From contig NZ_BMRP01000011.1 in assembly GCF_014648695.1 (NCBI RefSeq), positions 125,979-189,978 of the forward strand: DNA of 64,000 nt. The letters are read 5' to 3'. Origin of the DNA: Streptomyces albospinus. GTDB taxonomy: Bacteria; Actinomycetota; Actinomycetes; Streptomycetales; Streptomycetaceae. The notes below the pieces were generated by a model, which was not told the DNA's origin, made no database searches, and saw only the letters and a program-made list of their open reading frames with translations. The position numbers and the translations under genes were made by a program. This document shows positions 51,629 through 60,939 of this stretch, in pieces. The stretch's first letter is position 1. The number at the start of each line of letters is the position of its first letter.

Positions 51629-52795
51629 GTGGGGATCGAGAGCGATCAGCTCGTCTTTGACTATCTGAGTCGGGTGGGCGACCTGGCCCAGCAGCGCGGG
51701 CTGCCGTCCGGCGACCGGATGCGGCTGGTGGCCGCGCTGCGCGCCGAGATCGACGCGCAGAAGGTCGACTCGGTGCCCGGGGTGAAGCGGGTGCTGGCGC
51801 GGCTGGGGACGCCGGAGGCGGTGGTGAAGGCCGCCGGGAGCCGGGATCGGGACGCGCCGCCCGGTGGCGGGCCGTCGGCGGCCCGGGATTCCGGCTCGCC
51901 CCTCGTGCCGCACCTGGAGCCCGAGCCGCGGGCCGGTGCGCGGCAGCGGCTCGGCGAGCTGATCGGGAAGACGCCGGCGTCGCGGGACCTGGACGAGGAG
52001 GAGGCGGAGCCGGGCCGGCGGCCGGGTTTTCTGAAGAAGCGCGCTGCGCAGCCGGCCGTCCCCGAGGCGCCGGCCGCCTCGCCGCCGCATCTGGCGGGTG
52101 CGGACGAGCTGGGGGACGAGGAGGACCCGCCGGACTGGTGGCGGGTGGAACCGGAGCCGTATGCGGCGGGCGACGCCGTGCCCGGGTTCGTCGGCGGCAT
52201 CGAGGTCCCGGAGATCTGGGAGCGGCCGGAGAGCGAGCAGGCCGGCGAGGGCGCGGGGGCGGCGTCGGAGGAGCCGGGCGGCGACGGGGCGGACGGCGGC
52301 GCGAGGCGCGGGCGGATGCTGCCGGTGCTGCTGCGGCGGACGTTGGGGCGGCGGCGCAGCGCGGCGGCGGGGGAACCCGACGGCGCCGACGGGGCCGCCG
52401 GAGAGGGCGAGGAAGGCGCGGAGGCTGTGGAGGCCGCGGGGCCGGTTCCGCTGCGGGCCTGGCTCAGCCCCGTACCGACGCTGGCCGTGCTGCTGCTGGT
52501 GGCCGGCGCGGTGACGGGTTCGTGGCTGGCGCTGGCCGGCGGCTGGGGGCTGGCGTATGTGTCGCGGCGGCTGAGCCGGACCGAGACGAAGTTCGCGGCG
52601 CTGGGGGTGCCGGGGATCGTCGTCGGCGGGCTGGTGGTGTGGACGTGGGGCCGGTTCGACGGGCGGTGGGGCGATCCGATCGCCCCGGGGCGGCTGGGTC
52701 CGGAGCTGTTCGCCGAACTGCCGGGGGTGGTGCGGGTGGCGGCGGTCGCTTCCGCCCTGTTCCTGCTGTGGCGGATGCGGCGGACGGCGGGGTGA
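51629..52795 (+). CDS. Hypothetical membrane protein, 388 aa
   Basis: The N-terminus is a HAAS-like helical domain (SDQLVFDYLSRVGDLAQQRG, AALRAEIDAQKVDSVPGVKRV, LARLGTPEAVV), a type often acting in signalling with regulators. Low-complexity acidic and Arg/Pro-rich stretches follow to about residue 270. Three to four transmembrane helices complete the C-terminus (LAVLLLVAGAVTGSWLALAG and others). Function unknown. GTG 51629 follows CAGGGGATTTC. It is divergent from the WYL-like gene and convergent with the siderophore operon. Confidence 0.8.
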   Translation: MGIESDQLVFDYLSRVGDLAQQRGLPSGDRMRLVAALRAEIDAQKVDSVPGVKRVLARLGTPEAVVKAAGSRDRDAPPGGGPSAARDSGSPLVPHLEPEPRAGARQRLGELIGKTPASRDLDEEEAEPGRRPGFLKKRAAQPAVPEAPAASPPHLAGADELGDEEDPPDWWRVEPEPYAAGDAVPGFVGGIEVPEIWERPESEQAGEGAGAASEEPGGDGADGGARRGRMLPVLLRRTLGRRRSAAAGEPDGADGAAGEGEEGAEAVEAAGPVPLRAWLSPVPTLAVLLLVAGAVTGSWLALAGGWGLAYVSRRLSRTETKFAALGVPGIVVGGLVVWTWGRFDGRWGDPIAPGRLGPELFAELPGVVRVAAVASALFLLWRMRRTAG

Positions 52796-52801
52796 CGGCC
52801 G

Positions 52802-52822
52802 GGCCGCCCGCGCCGGGCGGCC
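52802..52822. terminator. Terminator between convergent genes
   Basis: GGCCGCCCG and CGGGCGGCC form a perfect 9-bp stem with a 3-base loop, six bases after the stop of the membrane protein. Confidence 0.65.
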
Positions 52823-52861
52823 ACGGAGCGGCGCCGCCCGCCGCGTCTCAGGGCACGGCCC

Positions 52862-53920
52862 TCACTTCTTCGTGAGCTTCTGCTGCACCTCGTCCAGGAT
52901 CCTGCCGGCTGCCGTGTAGCCGATGCCCTGGATCCAGAGCTGGTCGTCGACGCGCTGCGCCGTCCCGTTCCTGACGGCCCGGAGGTTCTTCCAGAGGGGG
53001 CCGGCGGTGATCTGGGCCTCCTTGGACTTCTCCGGGCTGCCGTAGGTGGCGTAGAAGAGGGCGTCGGCGTCGGCCTTGTTGATCTGCTCGGGACCGACCT
53101 CGACCATCAGGCCGTCCTTGGAGCCGTTGACGACGGAGGTCGGGCCGGTGCCGATGTCGGCGAGGATCGTGCCGATGTAGCTCCGGCAGCCGTAGATGCG
53201 GGTGTCGGCGCCCTCGACGAAGCGGACGACGTTGGTCCGGCGCCGCTTCGCCGCTGCCGGGCCGCCGAGGGCCGCGGTGACCCTCCCGGCGTGCGCGGCG
53301 TACGCGGCGACCGCCCGCTTCGCCTCGGGGATCCTGCCGAGGGCGGCGGCGTGCACGGCGAAGTTCTGCTTCCAGGGATAGCCGGTGGTCTCGGTCATCA
53401 CGGTGGGCGCGATCTGGCGGAGCTGGTCGTAACGCCCGCCGTCGCGGGCCTTGTTGGTCAGGATCAGATCGGGCTTGAGGGCGGCGATCGCCTCCAGGTC
53501 GGGGGCGCCGATCTTGCCGACGTCCTTGATGCCGGCGAGCTTGTCCTTGGGGAGGTAGTCGAGGAAGCCGGAGGCGACGTCGGAGCGGGTGGCGCCGACG
53601 GGGGTGATGCCGAGGGTGATCGCGGAGTCGAGTTCGGCGGTGTCGAGGACGACGACACGGCGCGGGGCGGCGGGGGCGGACACCTCGCCCATGGCCGTCG
53701 CGATCTTGCGGGTGCCGTTGCCGGCGGCGGGGGCGGGCCAGGTGGTGGCGGGCTGCGCCGGGCAATCGGCCGGTGTGAAGGAGCCGTTGGGGCCGGCGGC
53801 GGAGCCCTCGCCGTCGCCGGAGCCGCACGCGGTGAGCAGTAACGCGGTGGCGGCGAGCGCAGTGGCGGCGGCGACGGACGTGGTGGTGCGGTGCCTGGTG
53901 GCGGCTGCGGAGCGGGACAT
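52862..53920 (-). CDS. Iron-siderophore-binding lipoprotein
   Basis: The 352-residue product has a lipoprotein signal (lipobox LTAC, Cys 32). A FecB/FepB-type solute-binding domain follows: RRVVVLDTAELDSAITLGITPVG, then DLEAIAALKPDLILTNKARDG, and a long connecting helix, as in class III binding proteins. It captures a ferric siderophore outside the cell. It is the last gene of the ABC operon, 110 bases behind the ATPase gene. The ligand (hydroxamate or catecholate) cannot be told from sequence. The ATG at 53920 has AAAGGA upstream. Confidence 0.9.
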   Translation of the reverse strand: MSRSAAATRHRTTTSVAAATALAATALLLTACGSGDGEGSAAGPNGSFTPADCPAQPATTWPAPAAGNGTRKIATAMGEVSAPAAPRRVVVLDTAELDSAITLGITPVGATRSDVASGFLDYLPKDKLAGIKDVGKIGAPDLEAIAALKPDLILTNKARDGGRYDQLRQIAPTVMTETTGYPWKQNFAVHAAALGRIPEAKRAVAAYAAHAGRVTAALGGPAAAKRRRTNVVRFVEGADTRIYGCRSYIGTILADIGTGPTSVVNGSKDGLMVEVGPEQINKADADALFYATYGSPEKSKEAQITAGPLWKNLRAVRNGTAQRVDDQLWIQGIGYTAAGRILDEVQQKLTKK

Positions 53921-54030
53921 GGCATGTCCTTTCGGCTCGTACGGCGGCGGACGGCGGATCGGAGCGACACCTGACGGGGAGGGACGGGTGACAGGGGGGA
54001 GGGATACCCGGCGGGAGGACGTGGGGGCGG

Positions 54031-54945
54031 TCAGCCGTCCGACGGGCGTTCCCACGGGCGGCCCGGGACCACCAGCGGGGAACCCGTCACCGGGTCCGGC
54101 ACGACCACCGAGTCCAGGCCGAAGACCTCGCGGACCAGATCCGCGGTGACGACCTCCCCGGGGTACCCCTGGGCGACGATCCGGCCCGCCTTCATCGCCA
54201 CCAGGTGGTCGGCGTAGCGGGCGGCCTGGTTGAGGTCGTGGAGGACGGCGACGACGGTGCGGTCGCGGTCGTGGTTGAGCCGGCGGACCAGGTCGAGGAC
54301 CTCGACCTGGTGGGAGATGTCCAGGTAGGTGGTCGGCTCGTCGAGCAGGAGGAGATCGGTTTCCTGGGCGAGGGCCATCGCGATCCACACGCGCTGGCGC
54401 TGGCCCCCGGAGAGTTCGTCGACCGGCCGGTCGGCCAGCGGCACCACGTCCGTACGCGCCATCGCCTCGGCCACGGCCCGCTCGTCCGCCGCCGACCACT
54501 GCTGCCACCAGCGCTGGTGCGGCTGGCGGCCACGGGCGACCAGATCGGCGACGGTGATCGCCTCGGGCGCGACCGGGGTCTGCGGGAGCAGGCCGAGCGA
54601 CCGGGCGAGCTTCCTGGTGGGGATGCGGGCGAGGTCCGTACCGTCCAGGAGGACGGCGCCGCCGCGGGGCCGCAGCAGCCGCCCCAGGGCGCGCAGCAGC
54701 GTCGACTTGCCGCAGGCGTTGGGGCCGACGACGACGGTGACCGCGCCGTGCGGCACGTCCAGGTCCAGACCGTCGACGACGATGCGGTCCTCGTAGGCGA
54801 GGGTCAGCTCGCGGGCCGTGAGGCGGGCGGTGCCGGGCTCGGGCCGGCCGCCGCTGCTCCCGCCGCGCGCCGCCGCCTCGCCCGCGCCGGCGGGGACGCT
54901 CCCGCCGGCGGCGTCCCGCTCCCCGGCACCCACTCGCTCGGTCAC
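54031..54945 (-). CDS. Siderophore ABC transporter ATPase
   Basis: The 304-residue nucleotide-binding subunit has Walker [12 protein letters not shown], the Q-loop at [12 protein letters not shown], the signature [18 protein letters not shown], Walker [14 protein letters not shown] and the switch His in [16 protein letters not shown]. It matches the FecE/FepC group of iron-siderophore importers. The first 40 residues are a low-complexity extension. GTG 54945 has GGAGGAAG upstream and overlaps the stop of the upstream permease gene by four bases. Confidence 0.95.
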   Translation of the reverse strand: MTERVGAGERDAAGGSVPAGAGEAAARGGSSGGRPEPGTARLTARELTLAYEDRIVVDGLDLDVPHGAVTVVVGPNACGKSTLLRALGRLLRPRGGAVLLDGTDLARIPTRKLARSLGLLPQTPVAPEAITVADLVARGRQPHQRWWQQWSAADERAVAEAMARTDVVPLADRPVDELSGGQRQRVWIAMALAQETDLLLLDEPTTYLDISHQVEVLDLVRRLNHDRDRTVVAVLHDLNQAARYADHLVAMKAGRIVAQGYPGEVVTADLVREVFGLDSVVVPDPVTGSPLVVPGRPWERPSDG

Positions 54946-56039
54946 GCTCTTCCTCCTGCGGCACGGCCACGGACCCGACGGCCCCTGACGATCAGCCAGA
55001 TCAGATACGGGGCGCCGACACCGGCGGTCGGCACACCCACCGGGAGCTCGGTCGGCGCGAGCAGCTTGCGGGCGAGCAGATCGCCGAGGACGACGATGAC
55101 GGCGCCCAGCAGCGCCGAGCCGAGCAGCGGGATCTGCGCGGTCCTCGTCAGCCGGCGGGCGATCTGCGGCGCCAGCAGCGCCACGAAGTCGACCGGGCCC
55201 GCCGCGCCCGTCGCCATCGACGCCAGCACCACGCCGACCGCGACCAGCCCGAGCCGGGTGCGGCCCAGCCGGATGCCGAGCGCGGTCGCGGTGTCGTCGT
55301 CCAGGGAGACGGCCCGCTGGGCGCGCGCCGCCCACAGGACGGCCGGCAGCAGCGCGAGCAGCGCCCACCCCAGGGGCGCCGCCTCCGGCCAGCCGCGCCC
55401 GTTCAGGGAGCCGGTCATCCACACCTGGGCCTGCTGCGCCACCAGGTAGTCGCCCTTGGTGAGGAAGAGCTGGGTGACCGAGCGCAGCGCGACCGCGAAG
55501 CCGATGCCGACGAGGACGAAGCGGATCGCGTGCAGCCCGCCGCGCCAGGCGAAGACGTAGACGAGGACGGCCGCCAGCACGCCGCCCGCCACGGACAGGT
55601 ACGGCAGCACGGCGTACGACGTGATACCGAAGGTCATCGAGCCGACCGTCAGGGCCCCCGCGCCCTGGGTGACGCCGATGATGTCGGGGCTGGCGAGCGG
55701 ATTGCGGGCCACGGTCTGGATCAGCGCGCCGGCCACGCCGAACGCCGCCCCGGCCAGCAGGCCGACGGTCATCCGCGGCAGCCGCAGCGTGCCGACGACC
55801 AGGTCGTGGGAGGACCGCTCGCCGAGCAGGACCCTGAGCACCTCGTAGGGCGCGACGAAGCTCTCGCCGACGCAGAGGTAGGCGACGCAGACCGCCGCCA
55901 GGAGCAGCGCGAGCGCGGCGGCCACGAGGGTCGCGCGGCGGTGCACCAGGAAGGAGGCGCGGCCGGCCCGGACCACGAGGTGGCCGGCGGGGCGGACCGC
56001 GGTCGCCGGCGGGTCCGCGCCGGCTGCCGGGGCCGTCAT
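54942..56039 (-). CDS. Siderophore ABC permease (FecCD family), second subunit
   Basis: The 365-residue product has a cytoplasmic N-terminal 35 residues, then about ten membrane helices. Family stretches: [70 protein letters not shown], and the C-terminal [20 protein letters not shown]. It pairs with the other permease to form the membrane channel. Four-base ATGA overlap with the upstream permease gene and GTGA overlap with the ATPase gene show tight coupling. Confidence 0.94.
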   Translation of the reverse strand: MTAPAAGADPPATAVRPAGHLVVRAGRASFLVHRRATLVAAALALLLAAVCVAYLCVGESFVAPYEVLRVLLGERSSHDLVVGTLRLPRMTVGLLAGAAFGVAGALIQTVARNPLASPDIIGVTQGAGALTVGSMTFGITSYAVLPYLSVAGGVLAAVLVYVFAWRGGLHAIRFVLVGIGFAVALRSVTQLFLTKGDYLVAQQAQVWMTGSLNGRGWPEAAPLGWALLALLPAVLWAARAQRAVSLDDDTATALGIRLGRTRLGLVAVGVVLASMATGAAGPVDFVALLAPQIARRLTRTAQIPLLGSALLGAVIVVLGDLLARKLLAPTELPVGVPTAGVGAPYLIWLIVRGRRVRGRAAGGRA

Positions 56040-57091
56040 GCCGGCACCGCCCTGCGCCGTACGAGGGTGACCAGGAACGGCACCCCGATCAGCGCGGTCA
56101 GCACACCCGCCGGGACCTCCGACGGCGGGAAGACGATCCGCCCGACGGTGTCCGCGACCAGCACGATGACCGGCCCGAGCAGCGCCGCCATCGGGAGCGT
56201 CCAGCGGTGGCCGCCGCCCACGGCGGCGCGGGCGAGATGCGGTACGGCGAGGCCGACGAAGGCGATCGGGCCGGCCGCCGCGACCCCCGCGCCGGTCAGC
56301 ACGGTCGCACCGAGCCCGCCCACGATCCGTACGGTCGCGACGTTCTGGCCGAGCCCCCGGGCGACGTCCTCGCCGAGCGCCAGCGCGTCCAGACCGCGCG
56401 CCACGGACAGCACCAGCACCGCGCCGACCAGCAGGAACGGCCAGATCTGCGCCGCCACCCCGATGTCCCGCCCGGTGAGCGAACCGACCTGCCAGAACCG
56501 GAACTCGTCCAGCGCCGCGGCCTTGGTCGTGAGGATCGCCATCGACACCGACACCAGCAGCGCGTTGATCGCGGCGCCGGAGAGGGCGAGCCTGACCGGG
56601 GTGGCGCCTCCCCCAAGTTCTCGGCTCCGCTCGAACAGAGGGGTCCCCCATCGGCCCCGGGTCGCGATGCCGTGGACGACGACGGAGGCGAGGCCCGCGC
56701 CGGCGAACGCGAACCAGACGTAGCCGGTCGGGGTGTGCACCCCGGCGAAGGCGATGGCGGCCACCACCGCGGCCGAGGCGCCCTGGCTGACGCCCAGGAT
56801 GCCGGGGTCGGCGATCGGGTTGCGGGTCAGGCCCTGCATGACCGTGCCGGCCAGGGCGAGCGCGGCGCCGACCATCAGGCCGATCAGGGTGCGCGGCAGC
56901 CGCAGGAACCGCACCACCTGCGCGGCATCGCCGCTGCCGCCGCGGAACAGCGCGCCGGCGACCTCGGACGGTGCGAACGCGCGGCTGCCGACGGCCAGCG
57001 AGAAGAACACCGCCAGCAGCAGCGCCAGCACCGCCAGCGCGGTCAGGCCGAGCCGCCGGCTCCGCATCCGGGACGTCGGCTTCATCGGCAT
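56036..57091 (-). CDS. Siderophore ABC permease (FecCD family), first subunit
   Basis: The 351-residue product has about nine to ten helices. Family stretches: [75 protein letters not shown] and [19 protein letters not shown]. It is the first gene of the operon. ATG 57091 (MPMKPTS) is used; ATG 57085 is also in frame. An iron-box-like sequence lies about 85 bases upstream, so iron control by a DtxR/IdeR-type repressor (DmdR) is likely. Confidence 0.94.
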   Translation of the reverse strand: MPMKPTSRMRSRRLGLTALAVLALLLAVFFSLAVGSRAFAPSEVAGALFRGGSGDAAQVVRFLRLPRTLIGLMVGAALALAGTVMQGLTRNPIADPGILGVSQGASAAVVAAIAFAGVHTPTGYVWFAFAGAGLASVVVHGIATRGRWGTPLFERSRELGGGATPVRLALSGAAINALLVSVSMAILTTKAAALDEFRFWQVGSLTGRDIGVAAQIWPFLLVGAVLVLSVARGLDALALGEDVARGLGQNVATVRIVGGLGATVLTGAGVAAAGPIAFVGLAVPHLARAAVGGGHRWTLPMAALLGPVIVLVADTVGRIVFPPSEVPAGVLTALIGVPFLVTLVRRRAVPA

Positions 57092-57173
57092 GGCTTCACT
57101 GGCTCCGGGCCCCTTTCGCGCGCGGTCCGGGTGGCGCCGCCCGGAGGTGTGCGTCGCCCGCGGCGGCCGGAGA

Positions 57174-57197
57174 TCAGGTAAGGCGGGGCTAACCCTA
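57174..57197 (-). promoter_or_regulatory. Degenerate iron box (DmdR/IdeR type)
   Basis: The plus strand reads TCAGGTAAGGCGGGGCTAAC followed by CCTA. Its right half fits the IdeR/DmdR consensus TTAGGTTAGGCTAACCTAA well (CTAACC). The left half AGGTAAGG is similar but separated by about five extra bases. It lies just upstream of the permease start. Binding is inferred from the operon's function. Confidence 0.45.
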
Positions 57198-57235
57198 CGT
57201 CCCCGTGCGTGCCGTCTGCGGGCACAATGGCCGGC

Positions 57236-57889
57236 ATGGCTGCGTACCCCCTCACGGTCGGTTTCGACCTCGACATGACGCTGATCGACTCCCGGCCCGG
57301 AATCAAGGCCGCGTACCAGGCGCTGTCCGCCCGGACCGGGACCCACGTCGACGCCGACGCCGCGGTGACCCGGCTCGGGCCGCCGCTGGAGGAGGAGATC
57401 CGCCGGTGGTTCCCGGAGGAGCGGGTGGCGGAGATCAGCGCGGTCTACCGGGAGCTGTACCCGGAGCACGCCATCACGGGGACGCTCGCGATGCCCGGCG
57501 CCCGGGAGGCGGTCGACGCGGTGCACGCGGCCGGCGGCCGGGCCGTCGTCGTCACCGCCAAGTACGAGCCGAACGCCAAGCTGCACCTCGCCCACCTGGG
57601 CATCGCCGCGGACGCGGTCATCGGCTCGCGGTGGGCGGAGGCCAAGGCCGAGGCACTGCGGGAGCACGGTGCGCGGGTGTACGTCGGCGACCACACCGGG
57701 GACGTCCGCGGGGCGCACACCGCGGGCGCGCTGGCCGTCGTGGTCGCCACCGGGCCGTGCGGCATCGACGAGCTGCGGGCGGCCGGCGCCGACGTGCTGC
57801 TCGGTGACCTGACGGACTTCCCGTCGTGGCTGGATCGTTACGTTGCGGGTGGCGCCGCGGGCGCGGGCGGGGTCGCCGCCTCCGCCTGA
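57236..57889 (+). CDS. HAD-superfamily phosphatase (phosphoglycolate-type)
   Basis: The 217-residue HAD hydrolase has motif I FDLDMTLID (nucleophile D11, acid D13), a helical cap (about 20-85), motif II VVVTAK and motif IV YVGDHTGDVRGAHTAG. The sequence resembles phosphoglycolate phosphatases and PPi-dependent phosphatases, but the substrate is unknown. ATG 57236 and ATG 57227 are both possible. It is divergent from the siderophore operon. The 3' end overlaps the convergent small membrane gene by 52 bases. Confidence 0.88.
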   Translation: MAAYPLTVGFDLDMTLIDSRPGIKAAYQALSARTGTHVDADAAVTRLGPPLEEEIRRWFPEERVAEISAVYRELYPEHAITGTLAMPGAREAVDAVHAAGGRAVVVTAKYEPNAKLHLAHLGIAADAVIGSRWAEAKAEALREHGARVYVGDHTGDVRGAHTAGALAVVVATGPCGIDELRAAGADVLLGDLTDFPSWLDRYVAGGAAGAGGVAASA

Positions 57890-58104
57890 CGCCGCTGCGC
57901 GGTGACGGAGCGGACCACTCCGGCACCGGCGATCAGGAAACCGGCGCCCATCAGCATGGACACCCAGTAGAAGACCCACGGCAGCGGATGCGTACCGAGG
58001 AACAGCGGCAGCACGGTGGCGAGAGTGGCCACTGCGCCAACTAGGAACACGATCGCGCCGATTCGGACCAGCAGATCCCCGGCCTGGGGCGTTTCATCAG
58101 ACAC
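57838..58104 (-). CDS. Small membrane protein with two helices
   Basis: The 88-residue product has two hydrophobic helices (LVRIGAIVFLVGAVATLATV and WVFYWVSMLMGAGFLIAGAG) and an Ala/Pro-rich tail. No family assigned; similar small proteins with GTHPLPWVFYW-type loops are common in Streptomyces. GTG 58104 is used. There is no clear ribosome site, and a -10-like TACCCT six bases upstream suggests a leaderless mRNA. Confidence 0.7.
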   Translation of the reverse strand: MSDETPQAGDLLVRIGAIVFLVGAVATLATVLPLFLGTHPLPWVFYWVSMLMGAGFLIAGAGVVRSVTAQRRQAEAATPPAPAAPPAT

Positions 58105-58310
58105 CTGACCAGGGTAAGTCCGGGCCAGAAGCACTGCGGATCCCCCTGGCGACGTCTTGTCACCGGCCACCGGACCATTAGCCTTGGAGGTGGCGGGTCC
58201 TGTGGCCCGCTGCACTGCTATCCAGACCAATTTCCTCTTGCGCTTTTTCCCGCAGTAAACGCAGTAGACCCACCCAGAATTTTCCGACGAGTACGAGGAC
58301 GAGGACAGAC

Positions 58311-58694
58311 GTGCCTACCGGCAAGGTCAAGTGGTTCAACAGTGAGAAGGGCTTCGGCTTTCTCTCCCGCGATGACGGCGGTGACGTCTTCGTACACTCG
58401 TCGGTGCTGCCCGACGGCGTGGCCGCACTCAAGCCCGGGCAACGTGTCGAATTCGGTGTCGTCGCGGGCCAGCGCGGCGACCAGGCGCTCACCGTGACCC
58501 TCCTCGACCCCGCCCCCTCGGTCGCCGCGGCGCAGCGCCGCAAGCCCGACGAGCTCGCCTCGATCGTCCAGGACCTCACGACCCTCCTGGAGAACGTGAC
58601 CCAGCAGTTGGAGCGCGGGCGCTACCCCGACAAGGTGCACGGCGCCAAGATCGCCGGCATGCTGCGGGCGGTCGCCGATCAGCTCGACGTCTGA
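58311..58694 (+). CDS. Cold-shock-domain protein with C-terminal helical extension, 127 aa
   Basis: The first 65 residues are a cold-shock domain (GKVKWFNSEKGFGFLSRDDGG, VFVHSSVLPDG) with intact RNP motifs. An added 60-residue helical region follows (ELASIVQDLTTLLENVTQQL, KIAGMLRAVADQLDV). This two-part form is typical of a conserved actinobacterial protein distinct from the 67-residue CspA types. It probably binds RNA or DNA; the extension may dimerise it. GTG 58311 follows GAGGACGAGGACA. Confidence 0.92.
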   Translation: MPTGKVKWFNSEKGFGFLSRDDGGDVFVHSSVLPDGVAALKPGQRVEFGVVAGQRGDQALTVTLLDPAPSVAAAQRRKPDELASIVQDLTTLLENVTQQLERGRYPDKVHGAKIAGMLRAVADQLDV

Positions 58695-58717
58695 GGTCCG
58701 GGCCGGAACCCGCCGGC

Positions 58718-59569
58718 TCACACGAAGTTCAGCGCATCGCGGCCGAGGGGCGGTACCAGCCCCTCGGCCGCGGCGCGGGTGAGCAGCCCGCGCACCGCGG
58801 CATAGCCGTCCTCGCCGAGGTCGGCGGTGAACTCGTTGACGTACAGCCCGATGTGCTGGTCGGTGACCTTCGGGTCCATCTCCTGGGCGTGCTCCAGCAC
58901 GTACGGACGGGAGGCTTCCGGGTCGTCCCAGGCCATCAGGACCGACGAGCGGATCGCCGCCGCCAGCCTGCGCAGCACCGGCTCGCCCAGCGCGCGCTTG
59001 GCGATGATCGCGCCGAGCGGGATCGGCAGGCCGGTGGTGTGCTCCCAGTGCTCGCCCATGTCGGCGAGGCAGCTCAGCCCGTAGTTCTGATACGTGAACC
59101 GGGCCTCGTGGATGACCAGTCCGGCGTCGACCTTGCCGTCCCGGACGGCCGGCATGATCTCGTGGAACGGCAGCACGACGACCTCGCCGACCCCGCCCGG
59201 CACCTCGGCGGCGACCCACAGCCGGAACAGCAGGTACGCCGTCGACCGCTCGCTGGGCACCGCCACCGTCTTCCCCGCCAGATCCGCCACCGCTCCCGGC
59301 TCGCGGGTCAGCACCAGCGGGCCGCAGCCGCGCCCCAGCGCCCCGCCGCAGGGCAGCAGCGCATAGTCGTCCAGCACCCACGGCAGCACCGCGTACGACA
59401 CCTTCAGCACGTCGAACTCACCGCGCTCGGCCATGCCGTTGGTGAGGTCGATGTCGGCGAAGGTGACCGCCAGCTCCGGTGCGTCCGGGACCCGGCCGTG
59501 TGCCAGGGCGTCGAAGACGAAGGTGTCGTTCGGGCACGGCGAGTACGCGATGTTCAGCGGCCGGGTCAC
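58718..59569 (-). CDS. mqnD: 1,4-dihydroxy-6-naphthoate synthase (menaquinone, futalosine route)
   Basis: The enzyme converts cyclic dehypoxanthine futalosine to 1,4-dihydroxy-6-naphthoate in the alternative menaquinone pathway. The 283-residue protein has the periplasmic-binding-like fold of MqnA/MqnD: IAYSPCPNDTFVFDALAHG, then DVLKVSYAVLPWVLDDYALL, GKTVAVPSERSTAYLL, HEARFTYQNYGLSC. GTG 59569 has GAGGAGG upstream and overlaps the mqnB stop by four bases. The pair mqnB-mqnD is the usual Streptomyces arrangement. Confidence 0.95.
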   Translation of the reverse strand: MTRPLNIAYSPCPNDTFVFDALAHGRVPDAPELAVTFADIDLTNGMAERGEFDVLKVSYAVLPWVLDDYALLPCGGALGRGCGPLVLTREPGAVADLAGKTVAVPSERSTAYLLFRLWVAAEVPGGVGEVVVLPFHEIMPAVRDGKVDAGLVIHEARFTYQNYGLSCLADMGEHWEHTTGLPIPLGAIIAKRALGEPVLRRLAAAIRSSVLMAWDDPEASRPYVLEHAQEMDPKVTDQHIGLYVNEFTADLGEDGYAAVRGLLTRAAAEGLVPPLGRDALNFV

Positions 59570-60300
59570 GGGATCCTCCTCGGGGACGGAGCCGGTCCGG
59601 CGGCGGCCGTCAGGGCTTCGGGGAGCGTACGGAAGGCGCCGGTCAGCGCGGCGAGCGCGGGGCCGATCCGCCAGGCGGCGCGGTCGCGGGGGCCGACGGC
59701 GTTGGAGACCGTACGGATCTCCAGCACGGGCAGGCCGTGCGCGGCGGCGGCCTCGGCGACGCCGAACCCCTCCATCGCCTCGGCCAGCACGCCCGGGTGA
59801 CGGGCCGCCAGCTCGGCGGCGCGGGCGGCGCTGCCGGTGACCGTGGTGACCGTGACGACGGTGCCGGCCGCCGCGCCGGCCGCCGCCGCGACGGCCCGGA
59901 CCAGGACCGGATCGGGCCGGTGCGCCACGGTCCCGAAGCCGAGTTCGGTGACCGGGACGAAGCCGTCGGCGGTCTCGGCGCCCAGGTCGGCGGCGACGAT
60001 CGCGTCCGCGACCACCACCGAGCCCAGCGGCGCGGCGGGCGCGAACCCGCCGCCGATACCGGCGGAGACCACCAGGCCGTACGGCTCGCCGGCGAGCGCG
60101 GCGGCGGTCAGCGCGGTGGCCGTACCGGCGGACGCGGCGGCCGGGCCGACGCCGGCGGCCAGCACGTCCGGGGCCGGCGGACCGCCGGGCGCGCGGTGCA
60201 GTTCGTAGCCGCCGGGCAGCGTCCGGGTCCCGTACGCCTCCCCGGCGGCGCACACCGCGTCGCGTTCGGCGGCCACCGCGGTGACGACCAGCACCCGCAT
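59566..60300 (-). CDS. mqnB: Futalosine hydrolase
   Basis: The enzyme removes hypoxanthine from futalosine (or deaminated aminofutalosine product), giving dehypoxanthine futalosine. The 244-residue protein is a nucleosidase of the PNP/MTAN fold: VTAVAAERDAV at the start, VVSAGIGGGFAP, VVVADAIVAADLGAE, and AEAMEGFGVAEAAAAHGLPV with the catalytic Glu. IRTVSNAVGPRDRAAW closes the active site. It is coupled to mqnD by a four-base overlap. Confidence 0.94.
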   Translation of the reverse strand: MRVLVVTAVAAERDAVCAAGEAYGTRTLPGGYELHRAPGGPPAPDVLAAGVGPAAASAGTATALTAAALAGEPYGLVVSAGIGGGFAPAAPLGSVVVADAIVAADLGAETADGFVPVTELGFGTVAHRPDPVLVRAVAAAAGAAAGTVVTVTTVTGSAARAAELAARHPGVLAEAMEGFGVAEAAAAHGLPVLEIRTVSNAVGPRDRAAWRIGPALAALTGAFRTLPEALTAAAGPAPSPRRIP

Positions 60301-60343
60301 CAGGCGGCCCCTGCCGCGGGCCGCCGGTCCCCGGTCAGCGCGC

Positions 60344-60847
60344 TCAGTCCTTGTTCTTCAGGTTGAAGTGCCAGATGGCCGTGGGGCCCTGGCCCGGGCC
60401 GACCTGGGCGACCATGAGGGTGACCTCGTCGAGGTAGCCGGTCTGGCCGGTCTGCGGGTTGGTCTGCTTGAAGAGGTCGTCCGCGTCGAAGGTGCGGTAC
60501 GTCTCCGTGCTGGGCGCGCGCATGATGGGCTGGCCGCCGATCACGAACCAGCCGGCCTTGGCGACCTTCGGGTCGACGCCGACGCCGACCTTCTCGCCCG
60601 GGTGCACCGTGATGGTCTCGGTGCCCTTCTTCGTGATGCAGTCCTGGAGGGCCTGCTTGTCGAGGACCTTGCCGTCGCCGTCGCAGCCGGGGGTGACCTC
60701 GGCCTTCACCGTCTTCGAACCGACGGTCACGGTCGCCAGCGCCGTCGGCTGCTGACAGGCGGAGAGGGTGAGCAGGCCCAGGGACACGGCACCGAGGGCG
60801 GCGGCGGCGCGGCGGCCCTTGCCCCGGGAGATCAACGCAGCGGTCAT
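60344..60847 (-). CDS. DUF2771 lipoprotein
   Basis: The 167-residue product has a lipoprotein signal (lipobox LSAC, Cys 31) and a beta-rich domain of the actinobacterial DUF2771 type: ATVTVGSKTVKAEVTPGCDG, TITVHPGEKVGVGVDPKVAKAG, then WFVIGGQPIMR and TGYLDEVTLMVAQVGPGQGP. A cupredoxin-like or Ig-like exported domain is possible; function unknown. It lies upstream of mqnB with a 43-base gap in the same direction and may share its transcript. Confidence 0.88.
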   Translation of the reverse strand: MTAALISRGKGRRAAAALGAVSLGLLTLSACQQPTALATVTVGSKTVKAEVTPGCDGDGKVLDKQALQDCITKKGTETITVHPGEKVGVGVDPKVAKAGWFVIGGQPIMRAPSTETYRTFDADDLFKQTNPQTGQTGYLDEVTLMVAQVGPGQGPTAIWHFNLKNKD

Positions 60848-60939
60848 ACGGGCAGGCTATCGGGCGTCCCCGCACGCGCCACGCGCGGGTACGGCGCGCC
60901 GCGTCGCCGCCCGCCACACGGGGCGCCGGACGGCCCGCC

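Noticed and set aside
48762-51668. Open frame of more than 900 codons opposite the WYL-like gene
   Set aside because: Glycine-rich translation with no motif; the minus-strand gene has coherent domains and a good start.
52862-57091. Siderophore biosynthesis cluster
   Set aside because: Only uptake genes are present; no NRPS or NIS synthetase genes flank the operon.
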